Assembly (NCBI GenBank): GCA_028023455.1
Contig: JAQFVV010012398.1
Location: 3,122,682 to 3,186,681 of the forward strand
Origin: Epiperipatus broadwayi
Lineage: Eukaryota > Onychophora > Udeonychophora > Euonychophora > Peripatidae
Reading direction: 5' to 3'
Length of the DNA: 64,000 nucleotides
Position 1 is the first letter of the stretch. Every line of letters begins with the position of its first letter. The notes beneath the pieces are model-generated. The model worked only from the letters and a program-made list of their open reading frames with translations. It had not been told where the DNA came from and did no database searches. Made by a program: the position numbers and the translations under genes. Positions 11,766 to 21,605 of this stretch are shown here, piece after piece.

Positions 11766-14700
11766 CTATAATTTTGAGCGCTGTTGTAATATTGACCAAG
11801 TGGCTGTGTACATCTTTTGGGATACAATTTTTTCATCCCTTAAGCGGAGCTGTTCCATTTTGTTCCAGAATGTGTTTGGATGTCTTCTTGGATTATTGTT
11901 GTACATGAAGGAGCATCTTGTACACCATAGTGAAAACAATATAAAAGTACTTGCTCGAATATGTGGGTAGCTACCCTTAATAAATGATTGTAAAAGGATT
12001 TGAATGTCACAATTTCTTTGTTTGTACAATGATGGTATGGATGAACGAATATTATCAAATACTGGGCAGGCAAAAAGAAAATGTTCTTGTGTCTCAGTTT
12101 CTCTATGACACAACCAGCATATGTCTTCTGTATTTATGTAATGCCTTCTATATCTACAAAAGTGTAATGTTGGCAATGCTTCAAGATTTAATTTGAGTAG
12201 AAAATCATAATATTTGGGTTCTAATAACCAGAATTTAAATTTTCGGGTTAGTTGTCTATTATTAATGTTTAAAATTGGTTTTTTATCATTTAGGGGAGAG
12301 CAAATTATCTGGTATACATCCCAATATTTAAATTTATCTTGCGGTGGTGAAAAAATAATATTTGGAATGTTAAGAATTAGTGTAAGCAAGGTTTTCCAAT
12401 ATCCATTGTTTGGTGGTGGTTTATCTGTTGGGGTAATCTTGAAGAACACTTTCATGTATGGAAATAAATAAGTACATGCAGAAATGAGATTTAATGTCTT
12501 TTGAATGTTAAAAATATGAGATCGGAAGAGCAGTCGTCTAAACCATTTTGTATTAGAGGAGCTTGAATACGTTTTAGTGAAACTGAAACAATCTTTTTCC
12601 CCACAGCAACTTTCTACATAACGAGTTTATTTTACTAGTAAAAGATTTAGTGTATAGTATTATTGGAGAATAGTATGTGATTCGAGTCATAATTAATAGA
12701 TTAAACAGGGATACTTTTGAATACAGTGAAAGGTAAGATTTTGATAGTGAATCAATTATATTTTCTATTTTATTTTTAATTTTGTCTTGTATTTGTCGAC
12801 GCATTTCTAGATTGCTCAAATAGAAGGGGAATCCCACAAAAGAGCTGGGTTTTCCTTTAAAATGTTGTGTGTGAAATTGTCCCGTATATATTGACCATGC
12901 AGAAGATTTTTCCATGTTAAACTCCAGCTTGTATTTATTAGTGTATGAATTAAGAATTTTCAATAGAGTTGGGATCTGTTTTTTAGAAGTTAAAAAAATC
13001 GAGACATCATCCATGTAGGCAATACAGGAGATGTTTGCTTTTAGACCAGGTATGTATATGCCTGATAATTCTTTTTCTATCATATTCAGTAAGGGATTGA
13101 TATAGAAAGTAAAAAAAAGAGCACTTAGTGGTGAACCTTGTGGAATTGAACAGTAAGGTACAAAAGAGGGGGAATTCTTACCATTAAGTGTAATATGTAT
13201 TTCTCGACTTAATAGAAGATTGGTTACTAAATATATTAAGGATCTTGGTATTGTTGTGTCTGCTAATGCTTCAACAAGGAGTTCAATTGGAATCATATCA
13301 AATGCTGATTTTATATCCAGTTGGATTACAACTGGACTATATTTTTTATTATTTCTGACAGAATCAATAACTGTTTTGAATAGAAAGGCTGCTTGCATTG
13401 TAGACGAGCCTTTCTTAGCAAACTGCATTTTAGATAGTAGAGGTACGATATAGGGTTCTATTTTGTCTTTAATGATTGACTCCAACAGTTTGATACCCAG
13501 AGGGCTCATTGATATGGGCCTTAGATTGTTTAGTGTGGTTATTTTTTCATGTGTTTTGGTAAATGGTACTAGTAAAATAGGGTATAATCCATGTATATGA
13601 TGGATCTTTTTTGTTAGAAAGTTTGCTAGATTACACAGATACTGAGCAGTAAAATTTTCTAAATGCTTGAATACAAAGCAAGGTATACCATGCATTCCTG
13701 GGTGACTGGAGTTTGGGGTTGATGCTAATTTTTGTATAAAGTCTTTGGGAGTAAATACTATATTTTTTTCTGGCTCACCGAGAAAAAATGGTGCAGGGCT
13801 GAATTTTTTCTTCTCTTGAAGTTTGGATTTGAAATGTGTGTAGAGGGGTAGCAACATATTGTAACCAGAAATTATATCTTCTTGTATTTTAATTGCTGTC
13901 GGTATGCGAGTTGATGGCTTTTGTCCCAGTGCCCAGCGAATATAGTGTCTGGACCATGTGTGTGTCTGTGTCAAAAAGAGTTTTCTTTTTTTAATTGCCA
14001 GGTATTCTTTAAGTTCTTCAGAGACTGATTTATAAAGTTTCTTCAGTGCAATCACATTTGAACAGCCTTGTTTATTTGTAGTACTGTTTGTGATTCTTTT
14101 GTGTGTTTCATCTACAAGAGCTAGAAGCCTTGAAGGGGCTGGGGTAGCCCTTGTTATGACATCAATTGTATATGAAATAATGTTAACAAAAGCAATCCAT
14201 GTTTGCACTGGATCCATTTCAATGTCTCGAAGTTTGAAGAGATATATATATATTTCTGAGAATAAATATTCTGGGGTTCGACATGGAAGAAGCACTCTAA
14301 TTGTGTTTCCAATAGATGTTATTGATCTGTATATAAAATCATTCTTTAGTGAAACAATAATTGCAGAATGGTCTGATAATGATGAGTTTTTTATTGTTAG
14401 GCTGATCATGTGATGTAACACTGGTGAGTAGAAGACCAGGTCAATTAATGATGAAAACCTGCCATTGTTAAATGTTACTGAATTCTGTGGGAGATAGCCT
14501 TCTCCACTCATGAGTGGTATGGCTAGTAAGTGCAACCATTTTGTGACAAACTCATTGTATGACATGTTGAAATCACCAAGTAAAATTAATGGATGTGATG
14601 AGGATGCTATTTTGGAATTTATAATTTGAATGACTTTATTAATTACTGTGTGATTTGGAGGTAAATAAACAAATGCTACATTCAATGTAACTGTTTTATC

Positions 14701-15015
14701 ATATAGTGTTATAATTAATATGTGTGCATCTATATATATTATTTTGAATGAATAGAAGGGGCAGGTTTTCATTACTACTACTCCTGTTCCTGCTGAGGGT
14801 GAAAATGATGCTTGGGAGAATGCTGAGTATCCTTGATTATTAAGATAGTTAGATGGATTAATCTGAGATTTATTATAAATTTTTGTTTCGAGTAACCCTA
14901 GCAAATGAGGTTGTATAATTTCAAGCCATTTTATTAATTGATAGTTTTTTCCCGGTGAGTTTAATCCACGGATGTTTAATGACGCTATTTTTATATTCAT
15001 TATAGTTTCACTCAA
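11766..15015 (-). pseudogene. LINE ORF2: APE endonuclease / reverse transcriptase / zinc ribbon, frameshifted
   Basis: The first 813 codons (to 12574) hold an APE endonuclease from residue 6 (MNIKIASLNIRGLNS), with LLGDFNMSYNEF around 145-156, SLIDLVFYS at 189-197 and SDHSAII at 214-220. The reverse transcriptase has motif A QLDIKSAFDMIP (565-576), motif B IPQGSPLSALF (624-634) and catalytic YMDD (667-670), a variant of the usual YADD. After a stop caused by a frame slip in a G4A5 run, the protein resumes in a second frame (VSLKRIQAPLIQNGL), slips again at an adapter-like block (12519-12539), and continues to 11766. That last part has a CWLC..H..C zinc ribbon typical of L1-type ORF2 C-termini. 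Without the two slips ORF2 would be about 1080 residues. Confidence 0.88.
12519..12539 (+). other. Illumina-adapter-like 21-mer at an ORF2 frame break
   Basis: The first 14 bases, AGATCGGAAGAGCA, are identical to the start of the TruSeq read-1 adapter. After two mismatches (GT where the adapter has CA), CGTCT matches again, giving 19 of 21. The block sits exactly where ORF2 changes frame, between QNGL and HIFNIQKTLNL. Likely residual adapter in the assembly; chance similarity is the alternative. Confidence 0.6.
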
Positions 15016-15083
15016 TAAAAACAGAACACACCTGATGTAGTAATTAGATTATAATTTTATATAGTTTAGATAACTTGCACAAA

Positions 15084-16574
15084 TTATGACAAAGAATTTT
15101 TATGTCTGGAGGTTCTACTTCCTCCCTCCTGTGATAATTTTTGCACATTTGCTTTTTTATTGGTGCTAAGGTCTTCATCTGAAGTGTATTCAAACTCGGT
15201 ATCCGTTGAACTCATATTTGCTTTTCTTATTTTTTTTTTATGATCTAATGTCTGGGGCATATCATCTTCACTAAGATCAATAGGCACTGCTGCATTTTTT
15301 CTACGTTTGCTTCGCGGTCTGCCTGGTTTTCGGGTGGCAGTGTCATTTATTTTCGGGTCTGTAGGTGGCAAGCAAGGCACTAGATAGTCTATAATATCTT
15401 GCGAAGTTTTGTTAAGGGGTGTTTTTGATTGTTTGTGATTTTGGCAATCACTTTTTAATAATTCTTGTTGAGATGGGCTATTTTCTTGTAACACTGGTTT
15501 ATCCTCGTCATTCCGTGATTGATTTTCGGGTAAAATTGATTCACTTTCGTCATTTACTGATTGCTCTCTGGTGATGTATAGATCGTCTGTTACATCGTCA
15601 TTAATTGGATTATTTTGATAGCAAATTGTAGTTGATTCACTTATCGGTTGAGGAGTGAAATCTGTGTTATTTACTGGCGCATTTCCACATTGATGACTTG
15701 CGGTTGCTCTCATATCACAGTGTTTACATTTAAGTTTTGGGCATGCATTTATAATATGCCCTCGTTGTTTGCAGTGAAAACATTGCGGTTTAAGTCCATG
15801 AATTATTAAGAGTAGCGTCGCTTCGTGATCGGTTATAAGAGTGGGAATATCATTTGGATTTACGTTTTGATTTAATTTAACTTTAAAATGATAACTGTTT
15901 CCATAGATCGGTATCGGAGTTCCTTTTAAATATATAGGTTGAAAGGCAACAACAACTCCGAACGGTTGCATTAATTTATTGAGGTCATTTATTGTATAGT
16001 TAAAGTACGTATTTTTGATTGTGCCGGTAATAAAATTTTCTCTATATTGGTTAACTTTTACTAAAGCATATTTCCCTAACGTTTTAATTGTTTTATCAAA
16101 TTTGTTTTTTTGTTCTTCGCTATAGAATTCAATAGCAAGATAGTGAGGATTTGGGTGATCTGCAATGCGCAATATAGAATCCCATAAATTATTTGTGCTT
16201 AATTCTTCGTATAGCAAATCCTTAGGAAATCTATACAGCGAACAATTTATATCTGTAATTGCAAGGATAACAGACCGGTCAGTAAAGAAACGTTTAAACG
16301 ACATAAACAGGTCACGTGGGATGGTCGTATTAAAGCGTTCAGAAATTTTTAATAGACTTTCATTAGTCCAGATCTCTTCTTCTATTACGTTAACTGGTAA
16401 TGGGTCAGATTCTGAAATCACATCTAGTTTCATTAGATCATTTATTGTTGAACGACGAAATCTTGAAACTGGAGCTTGATTTTTTCCCACGTTCTGAGGA
16501 AAATCTCCTTTTTTAGTGGATGCTTTGATTGCGTCAGCATAAGAAATGCTTGCTGCGTTCAAAGAGATCGCCAT
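15084..16574 (-). CDS. LINE ORF1: zinc-knuckle RNA-binding protein
   Basis: An intact frame of 496 codons from the Met chosen here (MAISLNAAS). That start is preferred because the decayed ORF1 copy at the window's beginning starts at the matching position. The frame stays open 36 codons farther upstream, but there it runs through an A/T homopolymer (poly-Phe). Counting from that upstream Met, the central part (about 120-300) is the conserved ORF1 domain. A CCHC zinc knuckle, CX2CX4HX4C, spans residues 301-314, and a second Cys/His cluster 319-332. The C-terminal third is acidic and polar, with a basic KPGRPRSKRR stretch resembling an AT-hook or nuclear signal. ORF1 proteins of this clade coat the element's RNA. 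ORF2 starts 66 bases past its stop. Confidence 0.88.
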   Translation of the reverse strand: MAISLNAASISYADAIKASTKKGDFPQNVGKNQAPVSRFRRSTINDLMKLDVISESDPLPVNVIEEEIWTNESLLKISERFNTTIPRDLFMSFKRFFTDRSVILAITDINCSLYRFPKDLLYEELSTNNLWDSILRIADHPNPHYLAIEFYSEEQKNKFDKTIKTLGKYALVKVNQYRENFITGTIKNTYFNYTINDLNKLMQPFGVVVAFQPIYLKGTPIPIYGNSYHFKVKLNQNVNPNDIPTLITDHEATLLLIIHGLKPQCFHCKQRGHIINACPKLKCKHCDMRATASHQCGNAPVNNTDFTPQPISESTTICYQNNPINDDVTDDLYITREQSVNDESESILPENQSRNDEDKPVLQENSPSQQELLKSDCQNHKQSKTPLNKTSQDIIDYLVPCLPPTDPKINDTATRKPGRPRSKRRKNAAVPIDLSEDDMPQTLDHKKKIRKANMSSTDTEFEYTSDEDLSTNKKANVQKLSQEGGSRTSRHKNSLS

Positions 16575-16775
16575 ATTGAAGTAAAAAAAAAAAAAAACCG
16601 CTTGCACACAAATTCCTCGTCGGAGGAGTTTTCTTAAGTTTAAAAAACTATATATACTGAATATTGGGTTGCTTAGAGACAATACGGTTTATTTTAAATA
16701 AAATTTTTTTTAGTTTTATTATTACTAGAAATATATAATATATCCTACCGATATCTACGATCATCAAACCAGCTG

Positions 16776-16785
16776 GCGCATGCGC
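16776..16785. promoter_or_regulatory. GCGCATGCGC palindrome at LINE 5' end, NRF-1-like
   Basis: A perfect CpG-rich palindrome in very AT-rich surroundings, just inside the 5' boundary of the LINE. It contains the core of the NRF-1 consensus (YGCGCAYGCGCR) with one outer mismatch. It is a plausible internal promoter element of the LINE; function is inferred. Confidence 0.4.
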
Positions 16786-16790
16786 ACTAT

Positions 16791-16792
<2 letters not shown>

Positions 16793-16828
<36 letters not shown>
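16793..16828. repeat. (ATT)12 microsatellite on the LINE's 5' side
   Basis: A short ATT run in the same orientation as the 611-base array at the other end of the LINE. Confidence 0.9.
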
Positions 16829-17068
16829 TTTATTTCTAAAATTTTCTTAATTTCTTTTATATTCCATACTAATATAATCATGCTCAACTTCCAATTTCTG
16901 TTCAAATGCTTCTTTTATATTCAATGTTAGCCTATCATTTTTTAACTTAAACCCTTTCAAAGCTGCTATTTTCTGTGAGCATGGCTGATATGAATTTGGA
17001 TCAATTATATCTTTTTTTCTCTTTATCCTAAGAAAGATAGTATAAAAATAATTATTGATAAAATAAAA

Positions 17069-17446
17069 ATGATTAATGTAATTTCAGAAGAAAGGTTATG
17101 TCTTATTAGAGAAGCATTATTATTGATAATTGATGCTTTATATTTTAAATATAATGAAGAATTTTGGAATATAACAAAGGGATGGGTTGTGGGTTTCTCT
17201 ATTAGTGGGATTTTGTCATTGATTATGATTGACTATATAGAGGAAAATATAATTGATAAGTATATAAAAATTAAGGAAATTCTAGAATATCATAGATATG
17301 TTGATGATATAATTGTAATAAATAATAGTAGAAGTATTGTTAATGCTTCTAAAGAATTGAAAAATAATAAATACAATATTAAGCTTACAATGGAAAAAGG
17401 GGAGAAGGGATTAAAGTATTTAGTATTTTTTAAGAAAAGGAATTAA
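17069..17446 (+). pseudogene. Penelope-like element reverse transcriptase fragment
   Basis: An open piece of 125 codons with palm motifs in the order and spacing of Penelope-like elements. FKYNEEFWNITKGWVVGFSI corresponds to the usual F.fN..y.Q..G..MGSPLSP segment, IDYIEENII follows, then YHRYVDDIIVI with the YVDD catalytic box. After that comes KLTMEKGEKGLKYLVFF, matching the '..fT.E.E....i.FLD' segment. The MGS(P)LSP box is altered to VGFSISG, and the fingers, thumb and GIY-YIG domain are not attached. A decayed fragment. Confidence 0.75.
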
Positions 17447-18810
17447 TGGAGAAATACTTCTTAAACATTATATTAAGAATCAATGTTATATTAAGGATTA
17501 AACATTATATTAAGGATAGGGTAAAATGAGGTTTAATTGATCCAAATTCATATCATCCATGGTCTGCAGATCATGGTTTCATTCCATTACATTGGATCTT
17601 GGAAAATTCTTGAGAAATTTGATTATTGTTATTATTATCAAAATGTATACTTTGGTAAATATAGTTAAGGCAATAAAGATGTAAGTTAACATTTTAAAAT
17701 AAAATTTAAAAAAGGACAGATTTGATGATGATATAGTAATATGAATTAGTAGTTAGTAGATAACCATAAAAAACATTAGGATTTGAGATATCCCTATACA
17801 CTGTGAATGTGCACATATAATTGAATAAATAAACAAATAATAAATTATCATGATAAATGCGACGGATATTTTATTTATACGGATCTTCAGTGAAACAAAC
17901 AAAAGTGATGGAAACCTTATGTGTATTCACTAACTACTGCTTATACAGAAGTTACATAAACATTGGTTTTTGCATTTTACCTACAGGTATGGGTATATAT
18001 ATTATATGATCAATCTCATGGTATAAAAGTAGTGGATCTTCTGGCTATGTCTGTGAACCAAGTTTGAATTGGGGTTCCACTCAGGAATTTTTTTAGGATA
18101 ACTAGCCTATACCAAATATTGGGCAGAAAATGGTTATCTAATTGCTGTTGGCTATATAATTTAATTAGAATAAAAATTACTCAAACTTTCATCAGCCAGC
18201 AATTGGCAAGGCTAATAATGATGGGGTTTTTTTTTTACTTTTGCTTTATTAAAAACTGCCTTGGGCTTTACCCTACAGTGATCCATTTAGAGACTTATTT
18301 AACTTTTTACTTATATGTTTTATCAAACAAAGAATAATAATATTTTCTTTATTGGTTTAAACATGAAGTTGAGCTTTTGAAATATATAAGGATGAGTGAA
18401 TACATTTTATGTTGAAACATGAAAGTATTGGATAAAATTAATAAAATGTATTACCTGGCATCAAATATTTTTGTAAATTATCTTCAATTTTTTAGTATAT
18501 TAGTTTATTTCAGTCCTTCAACCTTATGATTGAAATAAATGAATGAAGTTAATTGTAATTTCTAGAAAATATAAGATCATGATACATCAGTTGGAAAAGA
18601 TTAATAGTTAATGATGCCAGATTATCATGTACATATATAAAGAATATTATAAATATATTTGAAATTTATTAAGTTCAAATTCTTTATTTAAGATTAACTG
18701 AAAACCAAATATTTCTAATCTAATAAAAATATAAATAAACCTTCAAATACTACGGAAAACTAATTGTGAATAGTAACTGTTTGCTAATAAATATTTATTT
18801 AGATATTATT
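17447..18810. other. AT-rich stretch without a recognisable gene
   Basis: No coding segment was recognised on either strand. No further exon of the minus-strand glucosidase was found here. Confidence 0.55.
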
Positions 18811-19030
18811 TAGTGCTTACTCATCCAATATCCCCAAACTAGTTTTTAGCTTGTGGCTTTCATCAGTAAGCACTACTGTATGGTGAATTTGGTACTGTTA
18901 TTAGCATCCTGTATAAGCTTATGAAATGGTGATCATGTGATAGTTTAGTGCAGTCATAGACTGTCAAAAATCTAAGGTCAAAAACCCAAGTTCAAACTCA
19001 GCTCTGTCACTTTTGGCATTCAATTTTTTT
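18811..19030. repeat. Dispersed repeat related to the 62.2-62.5 kb hairpin region
   Basis: Opens with a small hairpin (AGTGCTTACT ... AGTAAGCACT). It then shares CACTACTGTATGG and the string GAAATGGTGAT.TTGTGAT...TTTAGTG with 62380-62470. It ends in AAGTTCAAACTCAGC, which resembles a worn tRNA B box. Probably a SINE-like family. Confidence 0.5.
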
Positions 19031-19385
19031 GTGAACTGAGCAATAGAGCTATTCACTTATTTGTTAAATGTTTTTATTCATAGTATGTATGTATTCAAAA
19101 ATTAGTAATAATTCATTAAAAAAAAATCAAATGATACATGAGGAGTTTTAATTTAGAGACTTTTAGCTGTTGAATCAACAACCCTAACTATGTGATAAAT
19201 TGCACAAGTCTATGCTATTTCATTATTTTTTAGTAAGTAACAAACTACAACCAAATGCTTAAATATTATCATTTGACTTAACACAAATATATATTTGATT
19301 TTTGAAGGTTGATTCTAATTATAATGCTTGCTTTTTTCAAAAAAATTATCATTATTTTTTTTAACAATTAGTCATGTCTACATAC
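19031..19385. other. Intron or downstream sequence without recognisable content
   Basis: AT-rich sequence between the repeat and the last supported glucosidase exon. Nothing recognised. Confidence 0.55.
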
Positions 19386-19498
19386 CTGTATATATTCATC
19401 AATTACATTATCTATTTGAGGCCCAAGAAATATATAAAAGTCAAATATTCCTCCTGTGGTTCGGTAAATAATAGCTGGTGTTGGCATCAACTCAATCT
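19386..19498 (-). CDS. GH31 alpha-glucosidase, exon 6
   Basis: The last exon I can support, 113 nt. The acceptor is AATATAG before AGATTGAG; the donor is CAG|GTATGT. Two bases complete the Glu codon begun by exon 5, then 37 codons follow: IELMPTPAIIYRTTGGIFDF and YIFLGPQIDNVIDEYIQ. P.PA..YRT.GGI.DFY.FLGP is one of the most conserved blocks of GH31 alpha-glucosidases, at the end of the N-terminal beta-sandwich before the catalytic barrel. The exon ends in phase 0. Downstream exons with the catalytic aspartates should start with a (Y/F)xxxIGxP..PPYW-type segment. None was found from here to base 1, so they probably lie outside the window. Confidence 0.93.
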
Positions 19499-19618
19499 CT
19501 ATATTAAACAAATTGAAAAGGTAAGAGATATAAATCCAATGCTTTACAGAAGCAAATTCTATTTATTCTACTTCAATACAACCATTTATTGTAAGCTTGA
19601 ATAAGTAATAGATATTAG

Positions 19619-19742
19619 TCAAAACAGCTTGTTAAATGGATATCCGGTGCTACACCATCCATATCTCCAGTCCGGTTTCTCTGTCAATGAGGAATTTAAT
19701 ATTGGGTCTAGTGCACCTATGAATAGAGTAGCATTGGATATA
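19619..19742. other. GC-richer block inside intron 5, unexplained
   Basis: A stretch of about 120 bases is clearly less AT-rich than the rest of the intron. It contains the palindrome GGATATCC and CCGG at both ends of CTACACCATCCATATCTCCAGT-like sequence. On the minus strand a TTCATAG acceptor-like site precedes an open piece (DPILNSSLTEKPDWRYGWCS), but it does not match GH31, and exon 5 joins exon 6 perfectly without it. Probably a repeat fragment. Confidence 0.4.
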
Positions 19743-19849
19743 AATTTAATAAGCATTAACATTTAGTATCTATTAATTACTGAAGCTTACAACAGATGGC
19801 AGTATTGAAGTAGAATAAATAGAGATAAATAATAATAATAAAATCTTAC

Positions 19850-19946
19850 CCATTGCATTGCTATTAAGTAATAGTACCCCTAAACCATTCCCATCTTCTT
19901 CAATATTTAAAAAAAAAGGATGGTGACCATATGAATTGTAAAACTC
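19850..19946 (-). CDS. GH31 alpha-glucosidase, exon 5
   Basis: 97 nt. The acceptor is TTTTTAAG before GAGTTTTAC; the donor is ATGG|GTAAGA. It encodes EFYNSYGHHPFFLNIEEDG and NGLGVLLLNSNAM plus the first base of the next codon. N.YG.HPF(F/Y) and GV.LLNSNAM are signature segments of the GH31 N-terminal domain that help shape the active-site entrance. The phase fits exon 4 (0) and exon 6 (1). A nine-base T run inside the exon (PFFL) is read in frame as assembled. Intron 5 is only 351 nt, whereas intron 4 upstream is 14.6 kb because of transposon insertions. Confidence 0.93.
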
Positions 19947-20838
19947 CTTAAAAATTATGAAATATTTTTTATAATGAATAGCAAAAGCATATTTTTATTA
20001 ATTATGTTATTAATAAAGTAAATAATGACTAAGTATGTTTAATTAATATGATGTCATTTGCTTTTAATATTTTAATGTGTGTATATATAAATTTCATGCC
20101 AGAATGAATTTGCTTGCCATGCTCATGATTTGAATTCAAATTCCATTCAGGTAAAAATCTGGCTTATAATTTTTTTTCAAGTATCTGCTTCATAGCCAAT
20201 CTAATTAAACATCTATAATTAGTCAGTAGATGAATATCAGCTATTCTTAGCTAAAGTGCCAAATAGAGATGGAAAACTTCAAATCTTCAAGATCCACCAA
20301 CAGGAAAAGCCTAGAGAGCCATGTCTTTTTATTTACTATTTCTCTATAGAAGTATGCACAAAATACAATCATTATATTTTCTTAATTTTAGTAAGTTGGA
20401 TTAAAAAAAGGATTTTCAAATAGACTATGTGAAAATAAAATAAAAATCTGTAAATAAAAATGATTACACTGAATTAAGGTATCCAAATTGATTAAAATTA
20501 TAATAATTATTATCCAGAGGATTAACTGAGATGTGTTTAGAAAGTTTGAAATTAGCAATAAAACAAATAAAAATGAGAATGTTTTTTTAATTAAAACTGC
20601 CCTGTGTAGTTTCTTGCAGTTGTTGAGCAAATGATGGAACTGAGAGCTAATGATTCTTGAATTGGAGCTCAATTCATCACTTATAGCATTCAAACATCCC
20701 ATGATCTAAATTAACTATTCAATTATTTACATAATTAAAATTTAACTCCATTAAATTACTTCTTTCCTTAATTTGAATATAAAAATTAATCATCAAGGTA
20801 AACTATTCTGGAAATATTATAAATTTATTAAAACATTT
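19947..20838. other. Intron 4 sequence, no gene
   Basis: AT-rich intron. A worn tRNA-like B-box string (TTTGAATTCAAATTCC, about 20130) suggests an old SINE. No coding content was recognised. Confidence 0.5.
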
Positions 20839-21605
20839 TACAGCTTAGCCCTGCTTTCAACCAGGTCAGTCATTTTTATAGAACTAATATAAGTTTATAT
20901 AAATAAAATTTATAATTAAATAATCTATACATACCATTTATGGGTTAATGCAATGCATGAGTCTTTTTTTTTTTTTTTACTGTATTGATGTTATTTGCAA
21001 TAAAGCATACCTCTTTATATTTTATTTTCCAATCATTGCAGTCAGTGCAAATGACTTTAACATTAAATGTATTGAAATTGTGACCAGACTCAATTTCATG
21101 TTCTAAAAATATAGATTTAATATTGAGTTCTGTTTTAGCATGTTTGTATATATAATTGTGTTGTGCTAAATTTGTAGTGCAGTTATCTCCAAACCAAGCT
21201 CTCCAAATAGTTTATAAAATTAAATGTAATGAACCAACATGTAATGCAAATTACTATGGTGAGTTTCATGCTAACTTTTTTACAAGATTAGCACAACACA
21301 AATATATATACAAATGCACTAAAACACCATAATATTAAATCTATATTTTTAAAACATGAAATCAAATCCTGGCCACAATTTTGATCTTATAAATATTAAA
21401 GTTCTTTGCACTGAGCACAACAATCAAAAAAAATATATAAAAAGGCATGGTTTATTGCAAATAACATCAACACAAAAAAGAAAAAAGACTCATACATTGC
21501 ATTATCATGTAAATTATATATATAAATTATTTAACTAATAAATTCTATTCATGTAAACTTATATTAGTATGACTGATCTGGTCAAAAGCAGTGCTAAGAT
21601 GTAAT
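20839..21605. mobile_element. Penelope-like element: two GIY-YIG segments in inverted arrangement
   Basis: The left arm (about 20839-21175) and right arm (about 21275-21605) are imperfect inverted copies. The right arm, read on the plus strand from about 21200, gives VYKIKCNEPTCNANYYGE, FTRLAQHKYIYK, then HNFDLINIKVLCTEHNNQKK. This follows the GIY-YIG endonuclease that closes Penelope-like proteins (VY.I.C..C...YIGET, R..eH, H.FdF....il.te.n..kR...E). The left arm, read on the minus strand, gives FLEHEIESGHNFNTFNVKVI and CTDCNDWK, a second copy. Penelope elements are known to carry terminal repeats in direct or inverted order. Both copies lack an attached reverse transcriptase. Confidence 0.75.

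Larger units (their letters stand above)
11512..16792 (-). mobile_element. L1/Tx1-clade LINE, nearly full length, flanked by (ATT)n
   Basis: From its 5' end (16.79 kb) to its 3' end (11.51 kb) the element has a 5' UTR of about 220 bases and ORF1 (zinc-knuckle RNA-binding protein). A 66-base gap is followed by ORF2 (APE endonuclease, reverse transcriptase, C-terminal zinc ribbon), a 3' UTR of about 250 bases and an AATAAA signal at 11530-11525. It is bounded on both sides by ATT triplets in the same orientation, as expected if it inserted into an existing (ATT)n array. ORF1 is intact. ORF2 has at least two frameshifts near 12.52-12.6 kb. Some members of the Tx1 clade are known to be target-specific, including for microsatellites. 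Confidence 0.88.

Noticed and set aside
11840-12471. Extra frames on both strands over the ORF2 C-terminus
   Set aside because: Shadows of the minus-strand zinc-ribbon part of ORF2, whose family match is clear.
13220-14413. Plus-strand frames opposite the LINE ORF2
   Set aside because: Antisense shadows of the minus-strand endonuclease/reverse transcriptase frame; no motifs.
16165-16479. Plus-strand 104-codon frame
   Set aside because: Antisense shadow of LINE ORF1.
19650-19740. Extra glucosidase exon between exons 5 and 6
   Set aside because: Exons 5 and 6 join in perfect phase through a conserved NAM.(I/V).L.P.PA segment; the candidate has no GH31 similarity.
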